From: Haemonchus contortus
Taxonomy: Eukaryota; Nematoda; Chromadorea; Rhabditida; Trichostrongylidae
Length of the DNA: 64,000 nucleotides
Reading direction: 5' to 3'
Assembly: GCA_000469685.2 (NCBI GenBank)
Contig: LS997563.1
Span: 37,054,468-37,118,467, forward strand
Position numbers and translations under genes: made by a program. Shown here one piece after another: positions 63,601-64,000 of this stretch (the stretch's first letter is position 1; each line of letters opens with the position of its first letter). The notes beneath the pieces are model-generated. The model worked only from the letters and a program-made list of their open reading frames with translations. It did not search any database and was not told the DNA's origin.

Positions 63601-64000
63601 CATTGTTATTTTTCAGTTAATCGAAGATGTTTCTTCCACTCCTCTCATCCTGAATGTTGAAGTGGAAATGCTTGAAGGCCCAATCACCATCAATATTCCA
63701 CCGCCTCCATCTGATCGGCTGTGGTAAGCTTCGTTTAATTCAATTGTCTCCTCGGTACTTGATTAGTGTTGTTTGCATGTGTTATATTCAATGCGCCCAC
63801 AGGTACGCGTTTCGGCGACCACCCATTGCTTCTATTCGAGCCGTTCCTCAGGTTGGTGATCGATCTGTCGACATGTCGACTGTATCAGATTGGATCGAGT
63901 CGAAGCTTCGACTACTTATCGAAAAGAATCTTGTATGCCCCAACATGGATGACATCATACTGCCTGTTATGTCAGGGAATGATCTTTTACGTAAAGGCGC
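42606..64000 (+). CDS. TEX2: TEX2-like SMP-domain lipid-transfer protein, 3' end cut
   Basis: Relative of TEX2, an ER-membrane protein whose SMP domain moves lipids at contact sites. Exons: 42606-42749, 50852-50962, 53871-53981, 55309-55408, 55485-55582, 55642-55759, 55876-55958, 57863-57919, 57995-58123, 58521-58639, 59297-59566, 59617-59683, 60016-60104, 60164-60310, 62307-62388, 62465-62584, 63087-63164, 63261-63397, 63454-63559, 63617-63723, 63803-64000 (cut by the window). This gives 823 codons so far, all in phase. Residues ~1-185 are acidic and Ser-rich; two membrane spans lie at ~211-227 and ~229-249; a PH-like region with RRWWSRKYPIHIKF and REKERWFHLL spans ~275-470; the SMP domain starts at ~548 with RIFFDFCRDEFW and LPYFIETL and ends with INIPPPPSDRLWYAFRRPP and VSDWIESKL. 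The first three exons and exon 8 are least certain; the rest is firm. Exon 3 uses an unusual TTGAG acceptor, since the nearby CAG would create a stop. Confidence 0.9.
42750..50851 (+). other. 8.1-kb first intron of TEX2-like gene
   Basis: Unusually long beside the other introns. I see no conserved gene nested in it on either strand. ORFs up to 151 codons occur but are not recognisable. One segment (44033-44119) has the form of a cassette exon and is listed separately. Confidence 0.5.
44033..44119 (+). other. possible cassette exon in TEX2-like intron 1
   Basis: A TTCCCTGTTGCAG acceptor, an 87-base open segment (29 codons, starting GSPSPHQAH) and a GTAAGC donor. It would enter and leave in phase 0, so it could be spliced between exons 1 and 2 without breaking the frame. 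No family similarity supports it. Confidence 0.25.
52500..52605. repeat. SINE fragment beside mariner copy
   Basis: The tract GGGCAGCCGATGG, followed by ACTCTGGTATAATGAGG and CCGAAGGGATGGA, matches the body of the tRNA-derived SINEs. The mariner copy inserted at its 3' edge. Confidence 0.5.
52608..53525 (+). mobile_element. mariner element, internally deleted, in TEX2-like intron 2
   Basis: Inverted termini TTGGGTTGTAACATAAGTTC and complement with TA target duplications (52606-52607 and 53526-53527). At 918 bp it is shorter than the usual ~1.3 kb. The plus-strand coding remnant has an N-terminal helix-turn-helix piece (AAETARDICSVYGE) and a C-terminal catalytic part with HDNSKPH and LAPADYHLF. 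The second and third Asp are 34 residues apart, as in D,D34D mariners. The region of the first Asp is missing and a stop codon at 53210-53212 interrupts the catalytic core, so the copy is dead. The element lies in the intron in sense orientation. Confidence 0.92.
53720..53785. repeat. cluster of ACATTACC repeats
   Basis: Five imperfect copies of (A/G)CATTACC(C) in 66 bases. It is not the nematode telomere repeat (TTAGGC). Probably a decayed minisatellite. Confidence 0.5.
55198..55240. repeat. AC/AT microsatellite
   Basis: A run of alternating ATAT and CACACA units in the intron upstream of TEX2-like exon 4. Low complexity, no coding role. Confidence 0.7.
56450..56973. mobile_element. Tc1-type MITE in TEX2-like intron 7
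   Basis: Termini CAGTAGCGCTCAAAAGTCTTC and CCGAAGACTTTTGAGCGCACTG are imperfect complements flanked by TA (56448-56449 and 56974-56975). The left ~280 bp aligns with the copy at 4354-4668. The terminal sequence resembles Tc1-family ends. There is no transposase. Confidence 0.85.
57075..57338. repeat. GC-rich dispersed repeat, copy 2, in TEX2-like intron 7
   Basis: Same block order as 11833-12108 (TGCGCTTCGTTGCGCGCGTC, GGGTCAGCCCGCGATACTTGA, GTGGAGTGCGCCGCGCGC, GGGTGACCTACTT). The ends ATGGATGCG and CGTATCCAT are complementary in part, supporting a transposon with short inverted termini. It is strikingly GC-rich in an AT-rich intron. Confidence 0.75.
60687..61967 (-). mobile_element. full-length mariner element in TEX2-like intron 14
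   Basis: Termini GGTCATCTCATTCAAAAGTT and complement, TA on both sides (60685-60686 and 61968-61969), total 1281 bp, the usual mariner size. It lies antisense to the host gene in the 2.0-kb intron between exons 14 and 15. Its termini differ from the element at 52608, so the two represent separate mariner lineages. Confidence 0.93.
60761..61839 (-). pseudogene. mariner transposase, one frameshift and one stop
   Basis: The N-terminal DNA-binding half is intact from the ATG at 61839, with two helix-turn-helix-like segments (for example TIAELARETGIPATSVGRVV). The first catalytic Asp is in AIDETWV, the second in IAHDSAKPH and the third in QPCDFNRF, with 34 residues between the last two (D,D34D). 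The frame shifts between 61153 and 61186, and a TAG at 60992-60994 lies between the second and third Asp. The C-terminal end follows at 60761. The enzyme would be inactive. Only two lesions suggest a fairly recent copy. Confidence 0.9.

Overview
The window is nuclear DNA of a nematode. Three conserved protein-coding genes can be read through it as short exons with consensus GT..AG introns. All three start codons lie just downstream of a splice acceptor, as expected for spliced-leader trans-splicing. The many small inverted-repeat transposons, tRNA-derived repeats and mariner copies, the moderate GC content and the long introns suggest a strongylid (hookworm-like, clade V) parasite rather than Caenorhabditis; that placement is inference.

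Layout. 1-8.2 kb: no recognisable gene; one Tc1-type MITE and one GC-rich foldback element. 8.2-9.4 kb (minus): rpl-30, large-subunit ribosomal protein eL30, complete in 3 exons. 9.4-13.6 kb: no gene; a 403-bp near-perfect palindromic element and a GC-rich repeat that recurs near 57 kb. 13.6-16.3 kb: a 2.7-kb inverted duplication, two ~1.09-kb arms around a ~0.5-kb spacer. Each arm carries a five-exon gene for a small secreted protein. The plus-strand copy is intact; the minus-strand copy has lost a splice acceptor and has a frameshift. 17.5-29.9 kb (minus): a complete 27-exon RPGRIP1L/MKS-5 gene (1218 aa), a ciliary transition-zone scaffold, with introns full of MITEs and SINEs. 29.9-42.6 kb: intergenic DNA between divergent genes, with a candidate RFX/DAF-19 X-box about 480 bp upstream of the mks-5 start and clusters of SINEs and foldback elements. 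42.6-64 kb (plus): a TEX2-like gene for an ER-membrane lipid-transfer protein with an SMP domain, at least 21 exons, running off the right edge; its introns hold two dead mariner transposons and two MITEs.

The three conserved genes (ribosome, cilium, ER contact-site lipid transfer) share no pathway. The clearest unusual item is the inverted gene pair with one decayed copy. The repeat landscape includes a foldback family with 3-bp target duplications, a TTAA-flanked MITE family, and SINEs interrupted by foldback elements. All gene models were built by eye from splice signals, phase consistency and remembered protein families; no search was run.
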